Assembly: GCF_021347895.1 (NCBI RefSeq)
Contig: NC_067117.1
Location: forward strand, 30,882,067-30,946,066
DNA: 64,000 bases
Direction: 5' to 3'
Source: Acanthochromis polyacanthus
Lineage: Eukaryota; Chordata; Actinopteri; Pomacentridae
In this document: positions 13,111 to 24,560 of the stretch, in pieces
Layout: each line of letters starts with the position of its first letter
Position numbering within the stretch: position 1 is the first letter of the stretch
Made by a program: the position numbers and the translations under genes
The notes under the pieces: generated by a model
Database searches by the model: none
What the model was told of the DNA's origin: nothing
The model's input: only the letters and a program-made list of their open reading frames with translations

Positions 13111-14370
13111 TAGTTACAGTATCCCACATTGTATGCATCGTGTTGCCATGGGAACACAACATGTACTCATTGGTTATGCAGAAATTGCATGCATATGTTT
13201 TCATATTTGGTCCGTTTACACTGCTGGTACTGCAGCTGATATAACACAGATTAGAAAATCTGTTGGTATATATTTCTGAAAAAATTCAATCAGTAACATT
13301 CATTTCACAAATTAAACGGATATCCTGCATTATGGGACAGTGTCAGACCTAAATGCCCTACAATGCAGTATCATGTTGAAATACATAAAGTTTGAAGTTG
13401 CACAGCTTTAATGCACAGCTGTCAGTTAGAAGTAAGCATTTACATTGATTGGTTAAAAAAAAATACATTAATCAAATTATTTGTCCCAGATGGGAAACTG
13501 CTTAAATTACGCAAGTTTAACAGTTTTCTATCATCATTCCTGTTTTGCATCATTTCTAGCCGCTGCATTTTTTACTGTCAAATGTTATATATTCCTCGTT
13601 GTTCTCCATTAAAATAGCCTGTTGACTGAAGCAGCTGAACACCCTCTTGTCATTTTGTGCAGAAGAGCCACATGATGTGAATCTGAAGCAGAAAGTCTTA
13701 GTTAACAAAAAAATTTGATAACCACCTTTGTGATCCCCATTAACTCTGACTGAGGTTAGAGGCTTTGCAGATTCGACTTACACAAAGAAAGCCTGGATCT
13801 GTCAAACTTAATTCATAGTGCAGCCCTCTGACCTTCACTCAGACCACCAGGGTTCGCATCATGTGATAGACAACAGAATTAAGGTTCATTTACTCTATTT
13901 GATTACTTTTTCTCCCCACTAGGTTTTAGACTAGACTTATGCATCCAGACCATGAGGTTAGATTTAAGAAAATGTCACATTTTGTTCAATACTTTTACAT
14001 GTTAAAAGAAAAATTACTTTTTTTATAAATGGGAAAATGTCATGGTTAGGGTTAAAATATGACCTTTTCACTACATGTTGGAGGAGTCTCCATCTAATGT
14101 ATGATTGTTTGGCAGAAAGGAACCAACAGATGATTATAAAGCTGATTCTGATATGTTACAAACAAATGTAATCTGACACAACTTGATTCAGAATGTGTTT
14201 TGGTTGTACATAAATCTAACTTTAGGGAGACAGGCCTGCCAAAATGATGCTTCTTTACACATGAACACAAAGGGACCAAATGTTTTCTTCCACATGCAGA
14301 TGCACTGAGAACATTTTGAAAAGGTGGCAACTTGTGTTGACATAATAGTTACACATCTGAGAGTTTCGTG
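13111..14370. other. No gene recognised
   Basis: I see nothing in this AT-rich stretch that supports a gene or transposon. Confidence 0.45.
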
Positions 14371-14730
14371 CTAAGTCCAGCCTTCCATTTTCTTCCACTT
14401 ATCCAGGGTTGTATCACAGTGGCAGCAGGCTAAGCAGGGCATTCCAGATGTTCCTTTTTCCCAGCAGTATTTTCTAGTTCCTCCTAAGGGATCCCTGGTC
14501 AGATGAGATATGTAATCCTCCCAGGGAGATCTGAGTCTACTCTGCTGTCTCCTCCCGGTTGGAGATGCTTGGAAAACCTCCAAAGGAAGGTGCTGTGGAG
14601 GAATCCTAATCAGATGCCTGGATGACCTCAGCTGGTTCCTTTTGGCGTGAAGGAGAAGGGACTCCAATCCAAACTCCCTCTGGGTTTATGAGTTCCTCAC
14701 GCTGTCTCTAAGGCTAAACCCAACAAGCCC
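14371..14730 (-). pseudogene. Non-LTR retrotransposon 3' end (RTE-like)
   Basis: The minus strand from 14667 encodes a frame with RNQLRSSRHLIRIPP, then LPLEVFQASPTGRRQQSRLR, then WEDYISHL and a terminal DKWKKMEGW. This is the very common fish LINE C-terminus of the type RSQLRWLGHLIRMPP...RACPTGRRPRGRPRTRWRDY. The frame is only about 98 residues and the rest of the element is missing, so this is a 5'-truncated copy. The exact clade (RTE/Rex) is inferred from memory. Confidence 0.75.
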
Positions 14731-15204
14731 ATTTTGCTTGTATCCGCAATCTTAATCTTTAAGTTGCTAAAAACAGCTTTTCCCGCCTCTTAATTCAATG
14801 CATGAACTTAATTTAAGTGAGTTAGATAAACCTTTTCAGTTGCAAACATTATTTTGATGGACTGGGTCGACTTAATAATGCTGGTGTTTGCATCAACTTC
14901 ATAATGTGTGGAGTTTAAACTTACATTTCTGCAGTAGTTGATTTGAAATTCAAGTTGACTTACTTGAGGTGAGGAAAGTAATTGTTTATTAGGTATTGAT
15001 GATCAGAAATCACAGCAACATAGAATGTGGCCATTTAATATAGATGTACCCACAAACAAAATGACCTTGCGCTGAATACAGGCCTGTGTTATGAATGTGT
15101 ACGTTATGTATGGATACCGAATCACGTGACCTGAAAGTGTAGCAGGGGGCAGGAATTGATGGGATTTGGAAACACCCCCACAATTTAATCAGTTGTTTCT
15201 TTTA
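14731..15204. other. No gene recognised
   Basis: I see no gene. The CACGTGACC at about 15124 is an isolated E-box-like site. Confidence 0.4.
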
Positions 15205-15545
15205 TCATTTCCGACAGAAAAGTCCTGATAAGTCCGGACTGATGGATTTGTTGTAGGATCACAATCGTGTGATCATCAGCAGGCAGCTGATGTAGTGTTC
15301 ACTTGCTGTCATGGTTACAGTGATGTCATGCTGCTCCCTTGCAATCATAAGGAAATCTTTACCAAATCCGGACTATGAGCTGCATCACTGCCAAAATCTA
15401 ATCACTTGGTCCTTGTGTCATTTCTGACCTTCCCTAAAACTTCCATCCAAAATCAATAGACCACTTTTGAGTACTGTTGCTAACAGACAGACAGAACAAT
15501 GCCGATCATCACATAACTCCACTGGGTTCCTTGACTGAATATTAA
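15205..15545 (+). repeat. Fish dispersed repeat, class unknown
   Basis: Phrases such as CAAATCCGGACTATGAGCTG, CACTTGGTCCTTGTGTCATT, TTCCATCCAAAATC and, near the end, AACAGACAGACAGA and GCCGATCATCACATAAC match a widespread fish repeat I recognise but cannot classify. The (CAGA) run just before GCCGATC is characteristic of it. Confidence 0.5.
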
Positions 15546-15574
15546 AATAGAAGTTTTGATAAATGGTGCCATTC

Positions 15575-15835
15575 TTTACCCTTCAACAGAGGACATTACA
15601 TTTACTTACATTACTTTCTAAGAGATTTACCCTGAACCTGGCCATAAGCACTACTTGCATAATCTCAACCTTTATCCTAAAACTAATCTTACTCTAAACT
15701 TAAATCAAATTTCCTTTAAATACCATGATTTACATTGCAGGGACTGGGACTTTTCAGTCTCAAGAATATGGTGCTTGTCCTGACTATAGGTATTGTGTGC
15801 ACAATTATTTGCACATCATGGGGACACACCTCACC
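15575..15835. repeat. Fish microsatellite-associated dispersed repeat
   Basis: It contains GAGGACATTACATTTACTTA, CTTACATTACTTTCTAAGAG, then a run of diverged CCTAAAC-type motifs. The same family occurs at 51500-51795 next to a CA tract. No coding content is seen. Confidence 0.5.
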
Positions 15836-16914
15836 TGTCAGCAGCTTTGACACTCGGAGCTGCAAACAGTCCCTCCTCACACATCAAAGACTGACATAAC
15901 CTCAGGATGGCAAAAGAAAAAAACTGCGTCTTTCTCTGTATTTAAAGGCCCTAAAATATGACGCTGTGTGTGTTTGCGTGTGTGTGGTTCAAAACTCTGA
16001 GAGAAAAGGAGGAATACTCTGTTCTACAACAACTTCGACTCCAAACCTTACTCTGTCTTGCTTTCAAAAAGGATCAAAGGATGTGTGCTGCGTCCTCCCC
16101 GCTGAGCTCTCTAATTTAGACGTCAGCTTATAGATCACCGTACCCAAAGCAGAGAGGGTCGCACACACAGATCACTGTACACACAGCGCAGACGGTAACA
16201 CGCAGCGAGATCATTGTACACAAATAGAGGGTGACAACAAATTAATAGTAGCACTGAAGAGATCTTTTTTTTTCCTGACATTTGGAGACGCATCTCAGCA
16301 ACTATTCCTGTTATGTTGTATGGATAGATGTAGCAAGAAAACCGCTCCGCCACTGCAACTCCCTTTTTTTGTTGTTGGTCGCATTGCCTCGTTGGTATTC
16401 CACATGCAGCGGAAAATGTAGCTGCCGTGGCATCGGTCAAGACCACCCGAGTCCAAAGCTGAGCAGGTTCAACAAAGAGTCAGCACATAGCTCCAACAAA
16501 ACACTAACTGAAGACAGAGACAAACACAACTTAAAGTCCTGTCAGGATTCTTCGCACCGCCGTCTTACTGCGGCTGGTGAGAAAATCACTGTGACAGAAA
16601 AACAAGGATTCACAGCATAGTTTGTCAGATTTAGAACATTTTGAAATGGAAAAAGGGCAGATAACAGCAAGTGATGTTTATATAATGAAATGCTGCATTT
16701 GCCGAACAGACACTGACCAATTTTACCTTGAGTTTGTTTAAATTTAGTCTAAATGTTGCATTATTTGTGAACCGGCTACATATCTAACATGAGACTGATT
16801 GGATGTTACTTGAAAAAGAACAGCGTAGTAAATATTCATAATAATCTGACAGAGGAGAACCTTGTACAATCATTATATTTAAAAAGAGGAACCAGAAATA
16901 ATCACATATGCAAA
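15836..16914. other. No gene recognised
   Basis: I see no supported gene. A locally repeated ACACAGATCA/ACACAGC pattern at 16155-16230 is short and unexplained. Confidence 0.4.
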
Positions 16915-17932
16915 AAAAAGTAGATTATTTAACAGATTTTGGAAATTTAGGCAACCACACCTTACACTGCATTGTTAGAGCAAACTACCATTAATAAAAC
17001 ACTCTTAGATTAGTTAAAACTTGGTTTTGAGAATCAGGGACATGCTAAGAAAATTAAAAAATCTGAATTTGACAACATTGTTTGCTGTTAAACTTTTATT
17101 TCTATGTCCAGTATACAGGTGGTGAAATACCCTCATAGTCAACGGCACAGTCAGTATTGTTGCTATTGATTGACTAGTATTTTTTTTAGATATTATAACA
17201 AAACAAAATTACCAAATGAACGAACTATAACTAACTGACCTACATCTGATTAATCTAGGTGCATCATTATAATCAATTTACTCCCTAGATGAGAGTGAAA
17301 ACTTCTGGCATTAAATCAGACACGACTACTGCATGATGTAGCACTGATGCTCTTTGAATGCATGAAAATCAAAAATCTAATCAGAAAGTAGATTATTTAA
17401 TACATTTTGGCAACAATGACATCCTATCCTGTCTTGATTTAGCAATTTGATTTGCAGTGGCGGCCCGTGACCAAAATTACCGAGGAAGCCAGTGTGAACA
17501 ACAAATTAGATTCGGTGTTTTAACTGTTATTTTCATGTAAACAAATCAGCCTACTATTACAGTACCTTTATTCTACCGACTTCTCATTTATTTCAGTGAA
17601 AAAAAAGAGGTTAAGTGCTCCATGGGTTGTTCAGGGAGCCGGTAGACTGGTCAAATAGGAGACATGGCAGCAGAAAAGCCGGTTAAGCTTGGCACTTCCC
17701 GTTAGCCACTCGTTTCTGGCATAGTTAGCTTCACAAAAAGAGCGAGCTTTTCCATTAGCTCTACACTTAGTTAGATTGAGCTTTGGAGTTGGCCTACCGT
17801 CCCTTTTGACTTGTAGTTGAACTTCAAAAGGAAGTTTTGTGAAGTCATTTTTTTACAAGAAACTGAAGGTCCCTGTCACCATCCATTCTCTGGCTAGCTT
17901 GATGGCTATACTTGCTGTGTGGGCTTGCTGGT

Positions 17933-19742
17933 CACTGTTGCCAACTCCTCAGTAAGGACAGTCGCTGTTGGCTGTCCTAAAAGTCGCTAGAAGTCGCTAA
18001 ATGACGTCATCGCCTAATTTACATATTTCCCAGTTTGCATGTAATTATAATCAACGTTGTAGGAGAGAGGAACAACGTTGTGGAAGAGACCAAAAAGTGA
18101 GTATAAAACACCCAAAATATGTTTTTGTACTAGAGGCTAAATGCTATTTTAGCTTGACAGTGAAGAAACATTATCGTTTATATGGCTCTGTAAGTCTGGA
18201 TGGGATCTGTAGTGACTGCGCATGCGCGATTCATCTGCCGTCTGACTGCGGAGTGATGTGGGTCTCCCTGTCACTACCCGATCCGTCCCGGAAACCTGAT
18301 TTGTACTGCGCATGTGCGCAAATTACGTCACTTCCGCTACTCCCGAAAAAAAAAGAATTTTTTGTCAATTACTTAATGATTCAAGAATTATAGGGTTAAG
18401 CTAGTAGTAGGAACCTTTAGTAGTAAAACTGCGCGCCATCCTCCTCACTACAGCGATCTGCTTCTGTCAGAGGAATCACTCCGTTAAACTGCGGCCAAGT
18501 GAGCCGCTGGGCGTTGCGCGGCTATTCTGCGTAATACCGTAATGTTATCACAGGCGCTGAGCAGCCAGGCTAACAGACGTCCGCTGCAAATACATGCTGT
18601 TATTCAGATTTTGACTTTCAATATCTTCAAATCCTGAGGCGGTGACAAAGATCTCTCACTATGGCCTTGTCAGGGGTCATCCCAGCTAGCACCTGCACAG
18701 TATCACCTGATTTTACTTTAAAATTTTAGAGAAAATTAATGTCAAAGTATGCTGAAATTTCAATCGTCCGGCTGGCCAACGGCAGATGGGCTGGCCCGTA
18801 TGAGAGAGGTTCTGCTTAAGGTTTCTCCCTGTTAAAAAGGAGTTTTTCATTGCCACTGTCGTCTGAGGGCTTCCTGTGGGGGTTTCAGGCCATATGGGTT
18901 TTAAATTGAACTGAATTGAATTGAGAATCAGCCATTATGCATCAACACAACTGAAATTTCAGCATACTTTGACATTAATTTTCTCTAAAATTTTACAGTA
19001 AAATCAGGTGATATTGTACATGGTGGTAGCTGGGATGACCCCTGACAAGGCCATAGTGAGAGATCTTTGTCACCGTCTCAGGATTTGAAGATACTGAAAG
19101 TCAAAATCTGAATAACAGCATGTATTTTCAGCGGACGTCTGTCAGCCTGGCTGCTCAGCGCCTGTGATAACATTACGGTATTACGCAGAATAGCCGCGCA
19201 ACGCCCAGCGGCTCACTTGGCCGCAGTTTAACGGAGTGATTCCTCTGACAGAAGCAGATCGCTGTAGTGAGGAGGATGGCGCCCAGTTTCACTACTAAAG
19301 GTTCCTACTACTAGTTTAACCCTATAATTCTTGAATCATTAAGTAATTGACAGAAAATTCAATTTTTTTCGGGTTAAAGGTTAAAATGCTGTAAAATGCA
19401 TGGAAAAACGAGTAGCGGAAGTGACGTACTTTTCGCACATGCGCAGTACAAATCGGGTTTCCGGGACGGATCGGGTAGCGACACTCCCCCTCCCCTCACT
19501 GGGTCTGCTGCGGGGTTACTGGACTGACAGCCTGTGCTCTGGGAGGGGGAGAAGCTCACAGCAGCACTTGCTGCGTGTTGAAAACAGTAACTGCAGAATG
19601 AGCCGAGTTTTCCTATCAGAGTCTCCAAAACGGCAGAAAAAGTCACTAGATTTGTCGCTAGTCGCTTTTGACCAAAAAAAGTCGCTAGGAGCTTTGAAAA
19701 GTCGCTAGATTTAGCGAGAAAGTCGCTAAGTTGGCAACACTG
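17933..19742. mobile_element. Inner hAT-superfamily element nested in the outer one
   Basis: The left end is CACTGTTGCCAAC and the right end, on the minus strand, is CAGTGTTGCCAAC. The flanks are an exact 8-bp duplication, TTGCTGGT, at 17925-17932 and 19743-19750. Copies of AGTCGCTA cluster next to both ends (17980-18001 and 19640-19730), which suggests sub-terminal transposase-binding repeats. No transposase is encoded. The interior is a large inverted repeat. Confidence 0.9.
18262..19493. repeat. ~500-bp-arm inverted repeat (large hairpin)
   Basis: The left arm (about 18262-18761) and right arm (about 18951-19493) are reverse complements with few differences. Examples are ACTACCCGATCCGTCCCGG near 18273 and its complement near 19462, and ACAGCGATCTGCTTCTGTCA near 18450 and its complement near 19244. 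The right arm has about 37 extra bases around 19370-19410. The spacer of about 190 bp contains a fish repeat-like phrase (GGTTTCTCCCTGTTAAAAAG). A transcript could form a long double-stranded RNA. Confidence 0.9.
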
Positions 19743-21075
19743 TTGCTGGTGCCTGGTGGGACAGCTGCATTAGTGTGGGTATTGTTCATCACAGTTTGTG
19801 ATTGGTTGGAAGCCAGATTTGATCTGGCCTCCCTTATGTTTTTTTTTTAATGATGCATCGACCATTAAGCGATGAGCCTTGCTTCAATCTGATTGGCTAA
19901 TACGGGCGGTTTTTTTCTCTGAGGGAGGCAAGGCGAAGCTGGCCTCTGAACAGACAGACAGCGCAGAGGGCATGAGAGACGTAGTGTAATGCACAAAAAG
20001 AGCTTGACAAGAGGGGCGCTGTTTTGCTCCTCACAAAGCAGAAATGCCTGATGTAGTGTTTTGACAACAAGGAATGACAAAAATATAAAACATAAAACAC
20101 ATAGTGGTGAAGATTATTTATATTTTTTCTTTCTTGCTTATTTTTTGGGGAAGCCAGGCTTCCCTTGGCCTCCGTGAAAAACCGCCACTGTTGATTTGGA
20201 AGCTTTACAATCCACAATTAAAGCATCCATAGAGTAGACAGAAACATGCTAAGCATACACAACTTCCTCTAGAAATAGGGAAGATATGATCCTGAGTGCT
20301 GGGTGCTACAGAGCAAATTCCATTCCAATCTTTTTACAGATCTAGCCAACTAAAGTTCAGAATTTTAAAACATCCCTGTCACAGCTCTCCTTATGACATG
20401 TCAAGTAACCCCATAGTCAAAGGCACTGGCAGTATGATTGTTTTGGTTATTTGTTGACTAGTTATATTTGACAATATGGCATGCAGAACCAAAATTACTG
20501 CATGAAGACTCAATAACCAACGGAGCTTCATCGGACAAAACCAGAAGCATCAATATAATCAAAAATCTAATCAAAAGTTAGATTATTTAACACTTTTTGC
20601 CTATAATAATGCTTTATACTGTATCGGTTTTGCTATTTTATTGGAACGTTTCACTTCTACAATTAATAAAAAAAAAACCTCTTAGATTAGTTAAAAGATC
20701 TTGATCTAAACTTCAAGTATAGAAGTATAGATTAAACAAGTCTCTAAGTAGTGAGTGCTACAGTGAATTTTTTGTCAGATATCATCTGTAAGATATTGTG
20801 CCAAAAACAGTTCAGACTTTAAAACATCCTGCATCGCAGATGTTATCTTTGTATATCCATTGTACAACTGGTTAAGTAACCTCATAGCAAAAAGCACCCT
20901 CTGTACATTATTTATTGATTTACCTTTGGTTGACTAGTTTTTCATTAGATTTTATGATTTTTATTAGTACCACATAAACACTCGATAATCAGCTGAACCT
21001 CATCTGACAAATCCAGATGTGTCATTACAGTCAAACTAGTTTCTAGATGAGAGTAAAAGCAGTATTTTCCAGGAT

Positions 21076-22029
21076 TTGTTTGGTGGTTTCCACTCTAGTT
21101 TGACAAATCCTGTAGACGGGATCAATGAAGGCTGACAGCTAAATGCAAATGAAAAGTAGTACGAAATATGGAATGTGCTAAATGTGAGGTTTTGAGATAT
21201 TTCATCTTCCCATGAATCCACTGTAACTTTTTCTTTTTAAATTTGAGCTGCTAACATCTCCAAAGTAGCACACTAACATTTTGAGACTGACGCATCTTTC
21301 TTGCAAGTAGGAAGCATTTGATATTAAAATCATGAGTTCTAAGTAGAGTATCACTTTAGATTTGCCAAAGACATTACTCAGGGTCTCGAGCTGTAATTTT
21401 TTGATGGAGGATTTGGAACAACTTCAGTAAATTTGTAGAAATGGTTTGTTCCTATGTGCTACATCTTGAAATATGAACTCAGCCGACTTAAATCTGTGTT
21501 TAAAAAGTTTGTTTAGGTACTTGTCTGAAGTCCTGCACATTAGTTTGCAAGGCAGCAGGACTGTTTGGTCACTGCTTCAAACATCAATCAGTTACCATTA
21601 CTGCAGCCGGCTTCTCATATTTACCCAATTGCTCTGCAGTTATTCAAACTGACACAGTCCATATGAGTGACTGATTGAGGTTGTCCGTCATATTTTTTAC
21701 CTTGTCGCTTTGCGAAGAGAAAAACTCTAAATCCTGGTGTCTCATTACTGGAGACTGTAATCAATCTGAAGGAGGAGAAAATAGTGTGAGTTAGAGGGGG
21801 GGAAAAAAAAATCAAAGAATCAATGGGATGGAAACAAGTTTCGAAAACTATTTTTCATATTGTTTCTGAAAGTACTTCCCTATCCACTCAGTGCCTTTAA
21901 ATACAGTTACACACATCCAGTCCTCTCTTTGTGTGTGAGTTCAATAATCTCTGGCCTTGTCCATGTGTTCACCTCCCTGATGCAGTATGAACAACGAAAA
22001 CAGGGCGCATGAGGTTTTTTGAATGTCGG
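21076..22029. other. No gene recognised
   Basis: I see no gene or transposon boundary here. Confidence 0.45.
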
Positions 22030-22620
22030 ATGAAACAAGAAGCATCCGTGAATTCATGAAGAAGATGCCCCCCAGATGAACTGCTGGGAGAGAGCCTCAG
22101 GCAGCAGAAGACAGAGGGTGATGAGGACAAAGAGGAAGGCCAAAACCCTCCATGAGACACATCATTGGCTGATAGAGGAGGTGGCGAGCATCAAGAAATC
22201 CTACCAGTGGGTGGAAAAGGTTGGCCTGAAGGACAGCACTGAGGCTCTGATCGTGGCAGCGTGAGAACAGGCCCTGAGCACCAGAGCAAGAGAGGAAGGA
22301 GGTCTATCACATCAAATATGTCTAAAGTTCAAGCTGTGCAAAGATGCCCTGAGCCAGGCCAGTACATGGTCGCCACGTGTAAGCTGCGAGATGCTGGGAC
22401 ACTGAGAAGACAAACCAAGTGGCTGAGAAGGTGTACAAGAACATTGGTGACGAAAGTTTGACAAGAAGTCCCCAAGTTCCAATGACACACGCTACCCAAA
22501 GTAGCTGAGAGTAATAGAAATAAGATCCTGTGGGATTTCAGTTTTCAGACTGACAAGCAGCTGCTTGTTCAAACCAGTTGAGGCTACAAAATAGGAACAA
22601 AAGTGCTTCACCGGTCAGCG
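22030..22620 (+). pseudogene. LINE ORF C-terminus with REL-endonuclease region (R2/R4/Rex6-like)
   Basis: Forward frames encode IEEVASIKKSYQWVEKVGL, then KDSTEALIVAA, a stop, then EQALS; further on, FKLCKDA and, near 22522, KILWDFSFQTDKQL. This order matches the region after the reverse transcriptase in LINEs with a restriction-like endonuclease, where a Cys-rich motif precedes the nuclease domain. An in-frame TGA follows IVAA, several frame changes occur, and the zinc-binding cysteines and PD-D/E-K nuclease residues cannot be assembled in frame. It is dead and truncated at both ends. The clade is inferred from memory. Confidence 0.65.
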
Positions 22621-24184
22621 TACACAGTTGCATTGAACCTCATATCGCACACAGATAGAAACAAAGGGCTTTTTTTTTTTTAAGATTGAGCTCTAGCACT
22701 GTGTCAGTGAATAGTCTTGAGGTGTACTGAGAGCAGTGTATGAGCATAGCATGGGATTTCTGGAGAATTTGGAATTTTCCATTACGACTGGGCTCAGTTG
22801 ATGCACAAATCTAAACTCCTCCAATGTCCTGCAGCAGCTACTTCAACTCCAACTCTGTAACTGATGAATTATAAAAGGTGTGGATGGTTGAGAATGACCT
22901 ACATTCTCTTCTTTTACCAAACATTTGACTTAAGCACCTTTTCCTAGCACACGTGCAGGGCGGTCAGAAATTTTGGGCTCATGGACCCTCGTGAGACGAC
23001 AAAATCACATGTACGCTAATGAACATGTACATGGAAAGCATAAATTGGCCTGAAGATATTATGCAGAAGGTCACTTCAAAAGAATACAAAGTTATCTGAG
23101 TGATCCCCTTCATCCTGTGCCAAAACACGTTTATCCTAATGGGAGTAGTCTCCTCCAGGGTGACATGTCCCATCCATAGGACAAGTGGGGTCACTGAATA
23201 GTTTGATGTGAATCATATGTCCTGGCCTTTGCAGTCATGAAATTGCACAAAAATGGGAGATTTTGGTTGACACTGCTCTCCAACACCATCATCAAAACAG
23301 CAAATAAGTGAATATAATTTGAAAGAAAAATGCTCCATCCCTCCAGTAGAGTTCCACAGAGTTATAGAATGATTGCAAAGGAGCACTGCAGTTGTTGTGG
23401 TGACACATGGTGGCAACAACTTACAAAGACACTTTATACTGTTTTTTTTTTTCTCCTTTGATTTGTCACCCATCTGTGCATCTTTGGAAACCAACAGGCC
23501 TCGTGCAAGAATATTTCGGTATTCTCATCATGGGCCTCATCTGCTTTTTTATTTATAGGGTCTGCTCATACAAATTTTCTAAGTTAGACTTAAAGCTTCA
23601 AAGATGCGCCCCCCCCCCCCGCAAAAAAAAACTGAGAATATATCTTTCTTTTGCTGTCAGAGCAATGATATCCTGGTGCTACACCATAGCAGAAATATGG
23701 AGCGCTTTCAAGAAAATGCGTCTAGAGGCTAAATAGAGGCTGATGGATGAGGCAGTTCCTGACACTGAAGGTCATGTCACATGGTTGGATGTACTCAAGT
23801 ATCTGGACAACAACTTGTATCTTTTGCTAATTTCTCTTTTTCACAAAAGCTGCAATTTTTTTGAAAAGTGCATAATGCAGCTGCAGAGTTTCCAAAAGGT
23901 GTGTGTGCATATTCTACCTTTCCACACTATGTTTGAAGGTTTCTTAATACTTTAGCATCGCCGTCCAACTGTGTATTATACTTCCCTTCTCCTCTTTGTC
24001 GACCGAGACACTGCGTTGAGTTTTCTGAGTGACTGAGTCTCCTTGGAGCAAAGCTTTTCTGGGTTACGGAGACAGTGAGGGATTAGGTTTCCCTGGTGCA
24101 GAGACGTTAAAATCCCCGTTATTATTAATAAACCCCTCCCGAAACCCACGGGACATTCCCCCGCCCCCTCCCCCCCACAACGCA
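22621..24184. other. No gene recognised; poly-C tract
   Basis: I see no gene. A C12 run lies at 23609-23620, and a C-rich patch at 24160-24177 precedes the AT-rich block described next. Confidence 0.45.
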
Positions 24185-24560
24185 CCCGCCTGCTCTCCTA
24201 TAATTGACTCATTAATTGACTCATTTAAAGCTGTGTAATTATTTAATCAATTAAATTCAATTTAGCTGATTGCACACTTCCCATTTAGCATCAAGTGCAT
24301 GGTCTTGATAGGGGAGGTGATGGAGGTGGATAACGGGAGCAGGAGAACCGACGAATAGATGCGTTTCGTGGTAATAACCACTAATGCCTGTTCTAATTAC
24401 TGAGGTAAATTGATCATTTTGTCTTAATTGATTTAAGCTTGTTAAAAGGGCACGGCGCCAGCTTCGTTAGCGTGCCGTGAGCGCTTTATCTGGATGACAG
24501 TAATTGGAGGTGAATGCTCTCGTTTCTTGCCTTTCTCTGCCCTAACTAGGCATCCAAGAC
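24185..24560. promoter_or_regulatory. Candidate conserved regulatory block
   Basis: This block is dense in homeodomain-type cores (TAATTG, TAATTA, ATTAAT) and has a perfect tandem TAATTGACTCAT at 24201-24212 and 24213-24224, each copy joining a TAATTG site to an AP-1-like TGACTCA. Further sites are TTAATCAATTAA near 24245, CTAATTACTGAGG near 24394, and GACAGTAATTGGAGG near 24496. A short inverted repeat (GGCACG/CGTGCC) lies at 24449-24476. The texture is like vertebrate developmental enhancers, but conservation was not testable here. Confidence 0.35.

Larger units (their letters stand above)
17455..20190. mobile_element. Outer hAT-superfamily non-autonomous element
   Basis: Both ends read CAGTGGCGG inward, and the copy is flanked by an exact 8-bp target duplication, TTGATTTG, at 17447-17454 and 20191-20198. 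The 8-bp duplication and CAG ends are diagnostic of hAT elements. Without the inner insertion the element is about 0.92 kb. There is no transposase. GGAAGCC-like motifs lie near both ends. It landed inside the local tandem repeat. Confidence 0.9.
16915..21075. repeat. Diverged tandem repeat (~450-468 bp period) split by a transposon
   Basis: A marker phrase (A)AAGT(T)AGATTATTTAA occurs at 16917, 17384 and 20573. Removing the hAT insertion at 17455-20190, the spacings are about 468 and 445 bp. Other shared landmarks are CTCTTAGATTAGTTAAAA (about 17000 and 20680), a CCTCATAG/CCCATAGTCAA block (17131, 20410, 20881) and TTGACTAGT (17169, 20455, 20933). The units are AT-rich, strongly diverged and non-coding. 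Confidence 0.65.

Noticed and set aside
15640..15720. CCTAA-like motifs as degenerate telomeric DNA
   Set aside because: They belong to a fish dispersed repeat whose interior naturally contains such motifs.
16282..16620. 112-residue plus-strand frame as a gene
   Set aside because: It has no recognisable motif, a random-looking composition and no splice or promoter context.
19374..19708. Overlapping ~90-100-residue frames within the inner hAT
   Set aside because: They are non-homologous to transposases and arise from the inverted repeat arm, which yields a similar peptide (SLPDPSRKPDLYCACA) from the opposite arm.
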